Part shown: one piece after another, positions 1 to 5,109 of the stretch | Numbering within the stretch: position 1 is the first letter of the stretch | Layout: each line of letters begins with the position of its first letter | Assembly (NCBI GenBank): GCA_029776465.1 | Contig: JAKOTC010000107.1 | Coordinates: forward strand, 1-7,100 | Length of the DNA stretch: 7,100 nucleotides | Direction of reading: 5' to 3' | From: Bacillota bacterium | GTDB lineage: Bacteria > Bacillota > Clostridia > Oscillospirales > JAKOTC01 | Position numbers and translations under genes: made by a program | Notes under the pieces: generated by a model | Database searches by the model: none | What the model saw: only the letters and a program-made list of their open reading frames with translations | Told to the model about the DNA's origin: nothing

Positions 1-339
1 GGCTTCAATGCCCTGAGAGGCATCCACCACCAAAATGGCTCCTTCGCAGGCTGCCAGCGAGCGTGAAACCTCATAATTAAAGTCTACATGACCCGGAGTA
101 TCAATCAGATTAAAAACATAGGTCTGCCCGCCGGTGATATACTCCAGCTTGACAGCGCGGGCTTTGATAGTTATGCCGCGTTCCCGCTCGATATCCATGT
201 TGTCCAATAATTGATCGGTCATCTCTCGGCTGCTGACGGCAGCGGTCTTCTCTAAAATCCGGTCAGCCAGTGTGGATTTTCCATGGTCAATATGAGCGAT
301 AATACAAAAGTTGCGGATATTTTCCGGCTGGTATGCCAC
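1..339 (-). CDS. lepA: Elongation factor 4 (LepA), N-terminal 113 residues, cut by window edge
   Basis: This is the start of the translational GTPase LepA/EF4, a ribosome-associated cytoplasmic factor of the EF-G family. All the hallmarks of the GTP-binding domain seen here are intact: the P-loop AHIDHGKST at residues 15-23, the switch I/G2 stretch RERGITIKA at 52-60, and the G3 motif DTPGHVDF at 80-87. The [16 protein letters not shown] opening and the short gap between G2 and G3 are typical of LepA rather than EF-G or TypA. The start is a GTG at 337-339. It has a good ribosome site (AAAGGAAG, about 347-354) seven bases upstream and gives the usual LepA N-terminus ([10 protein letters not shown]). 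An in-frame TTG at 355-357 overlaps that ribosome site and is unlikely. The remaining roughly 490 residues lie outside the window. The frame is clean and shows no sign of decay. Confidence 0.96.
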   Translation of the reverse strand, partial: MAYQPENIRNFCIIAHIDHGKSTLADRILEKTAAVSSREMTDQLLDNMDIERERGITIKARAVKLEYITGGQTYVFNLIDTPGHVDFNYEVSRSLAACEGAILVVDASQGIEA

Positions 340-388
340 GCTGTTTCTTCCTTTCAAATATGAATCTGATTTAAACATTAACTATATT

Positions 389-417
389 ATTATATCATAT
401 CATAGGCATCCAATCAA
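389..417 (-). promoter_or_regulatory. lepA promoter, sigma-A type
   Basis: Read leftward, TTGATT (412-417) and a perfect TATAAT (389-394) are separated by exactly 17 bases. This predicts a start near 382 and a leader of about 43 nt before the lepA GTG. No hairpin or riboswitch-like structure is evident in the leader. Confidence 0.75.
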
Positions 418-500
418 TCTTTTCCTTTGCCATCAGGGGAGTAGATATTCACAAATTGCATCATAAGCAAAAGAATATTCAGATTTTTTTCAAAAAACAC

Positions 501-529
501 TTGATTTTTTCTACAAGGAATGATATAAT
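501..529 (+). promoter_or_regulatory. tRNA-Val promoter, sigma-A type
   Basis: TTGATT (501-506) and TATAAT (524-529) are separated by 17 bases, placing the transcription start near 535-536, about 24 nt before the mature tRNA. The hexamers and spacing are identical to those of the lepA promoter on the other strand. Confidence 0.8.
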
Positions 530-559
530 CATAAAGCGCCGTGAAAAGCGACGAAAAAT

Positions 560-635
560 GGGCGCTTAGCTCAGTTGGTAGAGCATCCGCTTGACGTGCG
601 GATGGTCAGCGGTTCGAGTCCGTTAGCGCCCACCA
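560..635 (+). tRNA. tRNA-Val (anticodon GAC)
   Basis: A complete 76-nt cloverleaf can be folded by eye. The acceptor stem is GGGCGCT (560-566) with AGCGCCC (625-631). The D arm is GCTC/GAGC around AGTTGGTA. The anticodon stem is TCCGC/GCGGA with loop TTGACGT, and the T arm AGCGG/CCGTT closes the TTCGAGT loop. The variable loop is five bases. The anticodon GAC at 593-595 reads the valine codons GUC and GUU. The discriminator is A632 and CCA is encoded at 633-635. It stands alone with its own promoter and terminator, not in a tRNA cluster. No sequence resembling an integrated element or att site follows the 3' end. Confidence 0.97.
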
Positions 636-639
636 CATA

Positions 640-664
640 AACTCGCCATAATGGCGGGTTTTTT
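640..664 (+). terminator. Rho-independent terminator of the tRNA-Val gene
   Basis: A 9-bp stem, AACTCGCCA (640-648) with TGGCGGGTT (652-660), has one G-T wobble and a TAA loop. Its final TT runs into four more T, giving a six-T tract at 659-664. It starts five bases after the tRNA CCA. On the opposite strand the U-tract is poor, so it would end leftward transcripts weakly. Confidence 0.85.
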
Positions 665-779
665 GCTTTTGTTATGTCTTAAAAACGCACATCTAATATT
701 ACAATTTATAACCAAAAAATAATTTAGAAAGCAACGGGCGATTCGTGCTGACTCATCTCATCGACCGAAAAAATACAAT

Positions 780-1763
780 CTATAAAATCGTATATTGAAC
801 GGCCAATGAGGTTAAAGAGAGCGTTACCCAGCAAATCAAGCCCAGCAATATGGGTTTGACTCCTTTTTGGAGCAGTTTGATGAGGTTGGTGTTCAGACCG
901 ATGCAGGCCATCGCCATAACAATCATAAATTTCCCCAAACGGACGAGCGCGCTGCTGACCATCTCCGGAATGGGGAAAAAGGTGCGAAGCATGGAAGCCG
1001 CTATAAAACCCAACACAAACCAGGGAAATATTTTGGCAAGTGAGTAATCGCTTTTCTCTCCTGCTTCCTTTCGGGAGGTGAGAAGTGCCAATGCCAGAGT
1101 GATTGGTATAATCATCAAGGTTCGGGTCAATTTGACGACCACAGCCAGGTTGCCCGCAGCATCACTGAAAGAATACCCTGCCGCCACCACCGAGGAGGTA
1201 TCGTTCACCGCCGTTCCCGCCCAGAGGCCAAAAGTATGATCATCCATGCCCAATGCATGTCCGATCAATGGAAAGAGAAAAGCGGCCATTACATTAAATA
1301 AAAAGATGGTGGAGATCGAATGCGCCACTTCCTCATCGCTGGCTTTAATGACCGGCGCGGTGGCCGCGATAGCAGAGCCCCCGCAAATAGCGGAGCCCAC
1401 CCCAATCAGAATCTTGGTGTTGCCGCTCAGCCCCAGAAGCCTTCCGCCAACCAGCGCCGCCGCAAAGGCCGCCGTCAGGGTAAAAGCCATTAAAACCAGG
1501 GTTTGGCCGCCCACCTGAAAGACATTGAAGAGATTCATTTCAAAGCCCAATAAAATAATGGCATACTGCAGAATCTTTTTGGAAGTAAATTTGATGCCTT
1601 CCTCAAAAATAATCGGTCTTTTCCAAAAAGCCAAAACCATGCCCAGGAGAATCCCCAAAACCGGGCTTCCCACCACCGGAAAAACCTTTCCCAAAAACCA
1701 CGCCGGAAGGGCAATCAATAGGGCCAATCCGATGCCCGGAAGCTTTCCAATCATTGTTTTCAC
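780..1763 (-). CDS. YeiH/UPF0324 family membrane transporter (putative sulfate exporter family)
   Basis: A 327-residue polytopic inner-membrane protein of the YeiH/UPF0324 (PF03601) family, which databases label 'putative sulfate exporter'. The substrate is not firmly proven. Nearly the whole chain is hydrophobic helices with short polar links. Family signatures are present: the N-terminal helix pair with GILLGMVLAF (residues 37-46), LQYAIILLGFEMNL (65-78), the glycine-rich GVGSAICGGSAIAATAPVIKA (121-141), and AGTAVNDTSSVVAAG (182-196), which carries the conserved Asn-Asp pair. Its length is a little under the roughly 340-350 usual for the family. The start is a GTG at 1761-1763 with AAGGATGA upstream; an ATG three codons later (1752-1754) is possible. 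It diverges from a LysR-type gene of the CysL/YeiE group. The same pairing occurs in E. coli (yeiE-yeiH), which supports regulation by that neighbour. No convincing terminator follows the stop codon. Confidence 0.9.
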   Translation of the reverse strand: MKTMIGKLPGIGLALLIALPAWFLGKVFPVVGSPVLGILLGMVLAFWKRPIIFEEGIKFTSKKILQYAIILLGFEMNLFNVFQVGGQTLVLMAFTLTAAFAAALVGGRLLGLSGNTKILIGVGSAICGGSAIAATAPVIKASDEEVAHSISTIFLFNVMAAFLFPLIGHALGMDDHTFGLWAGTAVNDTSSVVAAGYSFSDAAGNLAVVVKLTRTLMIIPITLALALLTSRKEAGEKSDYSLAKIFPWFVLGFIAASMLRTFFPIPEMVSSALVRLGKFMIVMAMACIGLNTNLIKLLQKGVKPILLGLICWVTLSLTSLAVQYTIL

Positions 1764-1795
1764 TGTTTATCATCCTTATATAAATACTCTTTTAT

Positions 1796-1824
1796 ATTAT
1801 AAATCCTGATGTAGGATAAGTAAA
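1796..1824 (-). promoter_or_regulatory. Promoter of the YeiH-family transporter gene
   Basis: Read leftward, TTTACT (1819-1824) lies 17 bases before a perfect TATAAT (1796-1801). The predicted transcription start is near 1789, with a leader of about 26 nt. The spacer contains the ATCCT/AGGAT dyad described separately, so a bound regulator would sit between the two promoter boxes. Confidence 0.6.
1803..1817. promoter_or_regulatory. Candidate LysR-type operator (T-N11-A dyad)
   Basis: ATCCT (1803-1807) and AGGAT (1813-1817) form a perfect inverted repeat with a 5-bp centre. T1804 and A1816 satisfy the T-N11-A rule for LysR-family binding boxes. It lies in the 97-bp region between a LysR-type gene and its divergent target and is the only G/C-containing dyad there. 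A second, weaker and AT-rich repeat (ACTTA at 1833-1837, TAAGT at 1848-1852) could be an accessory half-site. Binding is inferred, not shown. Confidence 0.5.
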
Positions 1825-1842
1825 ATATTATAACTTAATGAT

Positions 1843-1848
1843 TATAAT
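1843..1848 (+). promoter_or_regulatory. Possible -10 box for the lysR-type gene
   Basis: TATAAT at 1843-1848 is a perfect -10, but the sequence 17 bases upstream (GTAAAA at 1820-1825) is a poor -35. A start near 1855 would leave only about six bases before the first ATG (1861) and 27 before the second (1882). The AT-rich context makes a chance match possible. Confidence 0.35.
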
Positions 1849-1860
1849 AAGTATACACTT

Positions 1861-2757
1861 ATGTATCGGGCGGGTGTCAAAATGACCTTAAGGCATTTCA
1901 CGATTTTTGTTGCTGTGGCCGACAGTTTGAACATGACAGAGGCGGCAGGTAAGCTTTTTATTTCCCAATCTGCGGTCAGTCAAGCTATCTCGGAGATGGA
2001 AAAGCATTATGGCGTCAGACTATTCGAGAGATTTTCCAAAAAGCTTCATCTGACTCAGGCCGGTCAGAAGCTGCTCAGCTATGCCCGGCATATCTGCAAT
2101 ATGAGCAGCGAGGCGGAAGCGGCAATGAAAAGCCTGCAAGAAAATCCGGTCATCCGGGTAGGGGCCAGCGTAACCATTGGTTCTTGTCTGTTGCCGAAAA
2201 TAGTCTCTTCTTTTTACACAGTAAATCCTCAAAGCAAAATCGAAGTCTGTGAGGACAACACCCGGACCATCGAGGGCATGCTTCTGCAGGACCGGCTGGA
2301 TATCGGGGTCGTGGAGGGCGAAGTGATCTCGGCCGATTTAGAGCAGACCGCCTTTATGGAAGATGAGCTGGTGGTAATCTGTTCACCACGCCACCCCTTT
2401 TACGGCCGTCATTTCATCGAACCTGCCGAGCTTGAAGGAGAGAAGTTCATCATTCGGGAAGAGGGCAGTGGAACAAGAAAAACGTTTGAGAACAGCATGG
2501 CAGCTCACCGGCTTTCCTATAAACCCGTATGGATCTGCAATAATGCCGACACCATCAAAGCTGCGGTAGCGGAGGGGCTTGGAATCTCGGTAATCTCCCA
2601 GCGGGCGGTGGAAGCAGAGGTTCAGGCGGGGTTGCTTTGGAAAGCGGCGGTCCGAAACATGGAGTTTAAGCGCCGGTTTCAGATCGTATATCACAAAAAC
2701 AAATATCTCTCCCCGGCAATGAAGGATTTTATCAGGCATTGCTTGAAGTGGGAATAA
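1861..2757 (+). CDS. LysR-family transcriptional regulator, CysL/YeiE-like
   Basis: A LysR-type DNA-binding regulator of 298 residues from the first ATG. The N-terminal winged helix-turn-helix spans about residues 9-67 (LRHFTIFVAVADSLNMTEAAGKL, then the recognition helix around SQSAVSQAISEME, then GVRLFERF and LTQAGQKLL). A periplasmic-binding-protein-like effector domain follows from about residue 95 (VIRVGASVTIG, LDIGVVEG, DELVVICSPRHPF, REEGSGTR, GLGISVISQRAV). The REEGSGTR loop is typical of CysL/YeiE/CbbR-like members, which respond to small anions or metabolites. The real start is probably the ATG at 1882 (291 residues). It is preceded by GGGTG at a fair distance and begins MTLRHFTIF as relatives do, whereas the ATG at 1861 has no ribosome site. 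It diverges from the YeiH-family transporter, its likely target. The exact effector cannot be read from sequence. Confidence 0.93.
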   Translation: MYRAGVKMTLRHFTIFVAVADSLNMTEAAGKLFISQSAVSQAISEMEKHYGVRLFERFSKKLHLTQAGQKLLSYARHICNMSSEAEAAMKSLQENPVIRVGASVTIGSCLLPKIVSSFYTVNPQSKIEVCEDNTRTIEGMLLQDRLDIGVVEGEVISADLEQTAFMEDELVVICSPRHPFYGRHFIEPAELEGEKFIIREEGSGTRKTFENSMAAHRLSYKPVWICNNADTIKAAVAEGLGISVISQRAVEAEVQAGLLWKAAVRNMEFKRRFQIVYHKNKYLSPAMKDFIRHCLKWE

Positions 2758-2793
2758 AAAACGCGCCGATAACCGGATGGTTATCGGCGCGTT
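2755..2793. terminator. Bidirectional terminator between lysR-type and araC-type genes
   Basis: A perfect 15-bp stem (2760-2774 with 2779-2793) has a 4-base loop (GGAT in the plus direction). Read leftward it is followed at once by a run of six T and is an excellent terminator for the araC-type gene. That U-tract is supplied by the A-rich end of the lysR-type gene, including its TAA stop (2755-2757). Read rightward the tail is TTATCAATACGG, and a T-run comes only further on, so it ends lysR less cleanly. Confidence 0.9.
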
Positions 2794-2799
2794 ATCAAT

Positions 2800-2837
2800 A
2801 CGGTTATTTTTTCTTTACACGGTTATTTTTTCTTTAC
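2800..2837. repeat. 19-bp perfect tandem duplication over the araC-type stop codon
   Basis: Two identical 19-bp units (2800-2818 and 2819-2837) lie head to tail. In the leftward reading frame the upstream unit encodes the last residues VKKK plus the TAA stop. The second unit repeats that sequence in the 3' untranslated region between the stop and the terminator. Because the in-frame stop comes first, the copy does not change the protein. Confidence 0.93.
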
Positions 2838-3662
2838 CGGAATCCACACTTCACTGACATAATCCGGGCTGTGAATATCCCCTTCGGTATAAACCTCCAT
2901 ATCAATGCCGGGAACCAGTTCATACTCCGCTTGGGGAAGCCACTCGCTGTAAACCCGCTTCCAAGTTTCCTGGATGCTTTCCGGCATGGGACCCACGCAT
3001 TTAAACACCGCCCAGGTTCCCGCCGGAACAGTAACCAATTCAAAGCCCTCGGGCAGGGTCAGTCCCTCACTGTACTCAAAGCCAATGCCATACCGAAACT
3101 CATGGGCCTCTGGGTTCTCCGCTTCGCAAAACCCGATGGCGCCGCACACCTTCTGGTGGGATCCGTCGGACATGTACTCCGCCCAAAACTGGGGTATTTT
3201 TTGCATGCTGTCGGCAGTGTGAAAGGTTCGAACCTTTGCCGCCAATTGAAATGCCTCTCGGTTTAAAATTCGGTAATCCATAACCATACCGCCTTCCAAT
3301 ATAATTTTTACACAGAGAGGATTGAATGCCTTCAAGACAGCACCCTCCTGCTTGGCCTGGTGAGGGGTAATGCCGTGAAAACGGCTGAAAGCCTTGGCAA
3401 AGCTTTCGGGAGACTCATATCCGTATTTGAGGGCAACATCAATCACTTTGCTTTTCCCCAGCGTCAGCTCCTGCCCGGCCAGGGACAACCGACGATTGCG
3501 AATGTACTCCCCCACCGTCATGCCCACCAGCAGGCTGAAGGCCCGCTGAAAATGACAGCCCGAGAGATAAACCTCTGCCGCGATACGATCGCAGTCCAGG
3601 TCGGACAATAGATGATCCTCAATATAACGGATGGCCTTGTTCAAGTTGGAGACCCAGTCCAT
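2823..3662 (-). CDS. AraC-family regulator with GyrI/Rob-like effector-binding domain
   Basis: A 279-residue one-component regulator. Residues 1-105 carry the two helix-turn-helix motifs of AraC/XylS proteins: the first around IAAEVYLSGCHFQRAFSLLVG (27-47), the second in VIDVALKYGYESPESFAKAF (73-92), closed by SRFHGITP (93-100). After a short linker, about residues 128-279 form a GyrI-like/AraC effector-binding domain (PF06445/PF14526 type). It opens MDYRILNREAFQLAAKVRTF and contains YGIGFEYS, the VPAGTWAVFKCVGPMP strand and a terminal SEVWIPV. This is the Rob/BmrR-style arrangement, with DNA binding first, and such domains bind hydrophobic or drug-like ligands. No transporter sits next to it, so its target is unknown. 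The ATG at 3660-3662 has an excellent ribosome site (AAAGGAG, then GAGG). The ybaK-type gene ends 85 bp upstream on the same strand with no terminator between them, so some read-through is likely. Confidence 0.93.
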   Translation of the reverse strand: MDWVSNLNKAIRYIEDHLLSDLDCDRIAAEVYLSGCHFQRAFSLLVGMTVGEYIRNRRLSLAGQELTLGKSKVIDVALKYGYESPESFAKAFSRFHGITPHQAKQEGAVLKAFNPLCVKIILEGGMVMDYRILNREAFQLAAKVRTFHTADSMQKIPQFWAEYMSDGSHQKVCGAIGFCEAENPEAHEFRYGIGFEYSEGLTLPEGFELVTVPAGTWAVFKCVGPMPESIQETWKRVYSEWLPQAEYELVPGIDMEVYTEGDIHSPDYVSEVWIPVKKK

Positions 3663-3685
3663 TTGCTCTCCTCTCCTTTAAGAAA

Positions 3686-3694
3686 ATTATACCA
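3686..3694 (-). promoter_or_regulatory. Extended -10 promoter of the araC-type gene
   Basis: Read leftward, TGGTATAAT (3686-3694) is a perfect TATAAT with the upstream TGn extension. No good -35 lies at the right distance, as is usual for extended -10 promoters. The start would fall near 3679, about 17-19 nt before the ATG, leaving room for little more than the ribosome site. Confidence 0.6.
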
Positions 3695-3747
3695 GACGGA
3701 GATTTTTATTTCCTGTTCATAAATGATTTATTTTGTCCGAAGCATGG

Positions 3748-4215
3748 TCATACCAGGTCAGCCGGCTGATACTCAATCACCTTGGCTAAATCAGCCGGGC
3801 TGAGTTCAACCTGATAACCGATCTTGCCCGCACTGAAAATGATGGTATCAAAATTCAAAGCGGATTTATCGATGGCCGTGGGAAAGAATTTTTTCATCCC
3901 GATGGGGGAGCATCCCCCGTGGACATACCCTGTAAGCGGCAGCAGGTCTTTGGATTTCACCATCTCTATGGATTTCTCACCCCTGAACTCGGCCGCCTTC
4001 TTCAGATTCAGCTCTTGGGCCACGGGAATGACAAAAACATAATATTTTTTCGACTTGCCCACCGTCACCAAGGTTTTAAACACACGGGCCGGGTCCTGAT
4101 TCAAAACGTTAGCCACCTCTATTCCGCTGACGGCCTGGGTGGAGGAATAATCATAACTGCGGTAGGGGATTTTCATTCTGTCCAGTGTTCGCATTACATT
4201 AGTCTTGATTTCCAT
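3748..4215 (-). CDS. ybaK: YbaK/EbsC family Cys-tRNA(Pro) deacylase
   Basis: A 155-residue cytoplasmic enzyme of the YbaK/EbsC branch of the ProRS editing-domain (INS-like) superfamily. YbaK hydrolyses Cys-tRNA(Pro) made in error by prolyl-tRNA synthetase. Supporting motifs run in the family order: the N-terminal NVMRTLDRMKIPYRSYDY (residues 6-23), VFKTLV (45-50) whose Lys47 matches the conserved catalytic-site lysine, YYVFVIPVAQELNLKKAA (58-75), and the signature GYVHGGCSPIG (96-106) with the conserved Gly-Cys-Ser-Pro core. The length matches the usual 155-160. The ATG at 4213-4215 is preceded by only a modest ribosome site (AAAAGAG). It has its own promoter upstream and appears monocistronic or loosely joined to the araC-type gene downstream. 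The substrate assignment comes from the family; related INS-type proteins act on other tRNAs. Confidence 0.93.
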   Translation of the reverse strand: MEIKTNVMRTLDRMKIPYRSYDYSSTQAVSGIEVANVLNQDPARVFKTLVTVGKSKKYYVFVIPVAQELNLKKAAEFRGEKSIEMVKSKDLLPLTGYVHGGCSPIGMKKFFPTAIDKSALNFDTIIFSAGKIGYQVELSPADLAKVIEYQPADLV

Positions 4216-4249
4216 TGTTTTGACTCTTTTCTATTTTTGCTTTGGCTTT

Positions 4250-4258
4250 ATTATAGCA
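4250..4258 (-). promoter_or_regulatory. Extended -10 promoter of the ybaK-type gene
   Basis: Read leftward, TGCTATAAT (4250-4258) is a perfect -10 with a TGn extension. The sequence 17 bases upstream (CTGCTG) is a weak -35. The start would lie near 4243, giving a leader of about 27 nt. The rest of the stretch up to the terminator at 4329 shows no clear feature. Confidence 0.6.
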
Positions 4259-4328
4259 CAAAACCTTAGAATCAGCAGCAATAAAAACCGCTTTGGCCGA
4301 AGAATCCGATCTCTAACCTATAATTTCG

Positions 4329-4364
4329 AAAAAAAAGACTGCCCGTCTGAAAAGACGGGCAGTC
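4329..4364 (-). terminator. Rho-independent terminator of the lipoprotein gene
   Basis: Read leftward, a perfect 12-bp GC-rich stem (4353-4364 with 4337-4348) has a TTTC loop and is followed directly by eight T. It begins 12 bases past the lipoprotein stop codon. It is a textbook strong terminator and insulates ybaK from the lipoprotein gene. Confidence 0.97.
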
Positions 4365-4376
4365 GGTTCATCAAAC

Positions 4377-4976
4377 TTATGCAACAGGAGTGAACTGAAT
4401 GGAATTAACAATCTCGCTCAGCACGTCCTTCATTTGCTCATACCGGGCTTCCTGGCAGTTGGCGCGGATGATATAAAGCTCATTGCCGATGATTACGGCA
4501 TAGGTGCTGTTGTGGAAGAGGGTGTTCTCATCGGACTTACCGATGTAAAGGCCCTTCTGGTCACCGGTGTAAGTGCACTTCTTGGCTTCATAACCGCCAA
4601 CGGTAACAGAAGCATTTTCCTCGGAATAGTCCACATTGACATAGTTTTCTTCAATGTCTTGTTTCAGATAGGGAAGAGCCTCATCCCAGTTAGCATTGGT
4701 CAAATCAGCCACTTTGAAAACCTGGACAGTAGTAGTATTGGAGGTCATCATCAATACATAAGCATCGTAATCGGAAACGGTCCAGTCATCAAAGGTTTTG
4801 CTGAGGGTAACATCGTATTTGGCTTTGGGCACCGTAACAGTAGAGGCAGTCTCATAGCTGCTCATCTCATACATAGAGGAGGGAGTAGAATCTCCGGTGT
4901 CAGTGTAGCAGCCGGTAAAGATGGAAAAGCAAACTGCTATCACGGTGGTGACAGCAAAAATTCTCTTCAGTTTCAT
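4377..4976 (-). CDS. Secreted lipoprotein of unknown function, possibly PsbP/DcrB-like fold
   Basis: A 199-residue predicted lipoprotein. Residues 1-22 form a type II signal peptide: basic MKLKR, a hydrophobic stretch IFAVTTVIAVCFSIF, and the lipobox FTGC with the lipidated cysteine at 23. Phe at the -3 position is less usual than Leu but tolerated. Residues 24-50 are Ser/Thr-rich, a likely tether. The mature domain (about 53-197) alternates strands such as YDVTLSKTFDDWTV, TTTVQVFKVADL, ASVTVGGYEAKKCTYTG and YAVIIGNELYIIRANC, and ends with a helix plus strand, YEQMKDVLSEIVNSIQF. That ending resembles small PsbP/DcrB-like lipoprotein domains; this is an inference from pattern only. It would sit on the outer face of the cytoplasmic membrane. 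The ATG at 4974-4976 has AAGGAAGG upstream at a long 12-base spacing. It has its own promoter and strong terminator and is a single-gene unit. Confidence 0.85.
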   Translation of the reverse strand: MKLKRIFAVTTVIAVCFSIFTGCYTDTGDSTPSSMYEMSSYETASTVTVPKAKYDVTLSKTFDDWTVSDYDAYVLMMTSNTTTVQVFKVADLTNANWDEALPYLKQDIEENYVNVDYSEENASVTVGGYEAKKCTYTGDQKGLYIGKSDENTLFHNSTYAVIIGNELYIIRANCQEARYEQMKDVLSEIVNSIQFTPVA

Positions 4977-5010
4977 GTAATAATCAAGCCTTCCTTTTCT
5001 TAATTCTATT

Positions 5011-5022
5011 AAGCGTTCGCTT
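5011..5022. promoter_or_regulatory. Short palindrome in the lipoprotein gene leader
   Basis: AAGCG (5011-5015) and CGCTT (5018-5022) flank a TT centre. The dyad falls about +8 to +19 from the predicted start. The two-base centre makes an RNA hairpin awkward, so a DNA operator is the more natural reading. No regulator is identified. Confidence 0.3.
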
Positions 5023-5035
5023 CATGAGCCTTATT

Positions 5036-5041
5036 ATTATA
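5036..5041 (-). promoter_or_regulatory. Probable -10 box for the lipoprotein gene
   Basis: Read leftward, TATAAT at 5036-5041 is perfect, but the -35 position (TTTTCT) is weak. The predicted start near 5029 gives a leader of about 53 nt. No GC-rich terminator separates this gene from the DUF2752 gene upstream, so some transcript may also arrive by read-through. Confidence 0.5.
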
Positions 5042-5109
5042 TCATAATTAACCTGAAAAGAAAAGCCCTAAAAATAATTTTAATGGCGAAGTTTTAAATC
5101 TCCAACCAA

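Noticed and set aside
560..665. tRNA gene as an integration site for a mobile element
   Set aside because: No integrase gene, direct repeat of the tRNA 3' end or foreign-looking DNA lies nearby. The tRNA is followed at once by its terminator.
735..767. Possible terminator after the YeiH-family gene
   Set aside because: An 8-bp stem with one mismatch (735-742 with 760-767) encloses a 17-base loop, and the nearest T-run is about 15 bases further on. It is too weak to call. The transcript may run on antisense toward the tRNA.
665..779. Small RNA or short gene between the tRNA terminator and the YeiH-family gene
   Set aside because: The 115-bp gap is AT-rich at the tRNA end. I see no promoter with a paired terminator and no short frame with a ribosome site.
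2739..3266. Open frame of 175 codons on the plus strand, opposite the araC-type gene
   Set aside because: It begins inside the lysR-type gene, crosses a strong terminator hairpin, and lies antisense to a well-recognised AraC/GyrI-like protein. Its translation resembles no family.
3758..3769. Perfect 12-bp palindrome TCAGCCGGCTGA near the ybaK 3' end
   Set aside because: It lies within codons near the C-terminus, has no T-run beside it, and has no loop for a stable hairpin. Chance or a restriction-like site is the simplest reading.
4434..5003. Open frame of 189 codons on the plus strand, opposite the lipoprotein gene
   Set aside because: The minus-strand reading has a signal peptide, lipobox, ribosome site, promoter and terminator. 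The plus-strand frame has no recognisable family or ribosome site and is a shadow of the real gene.
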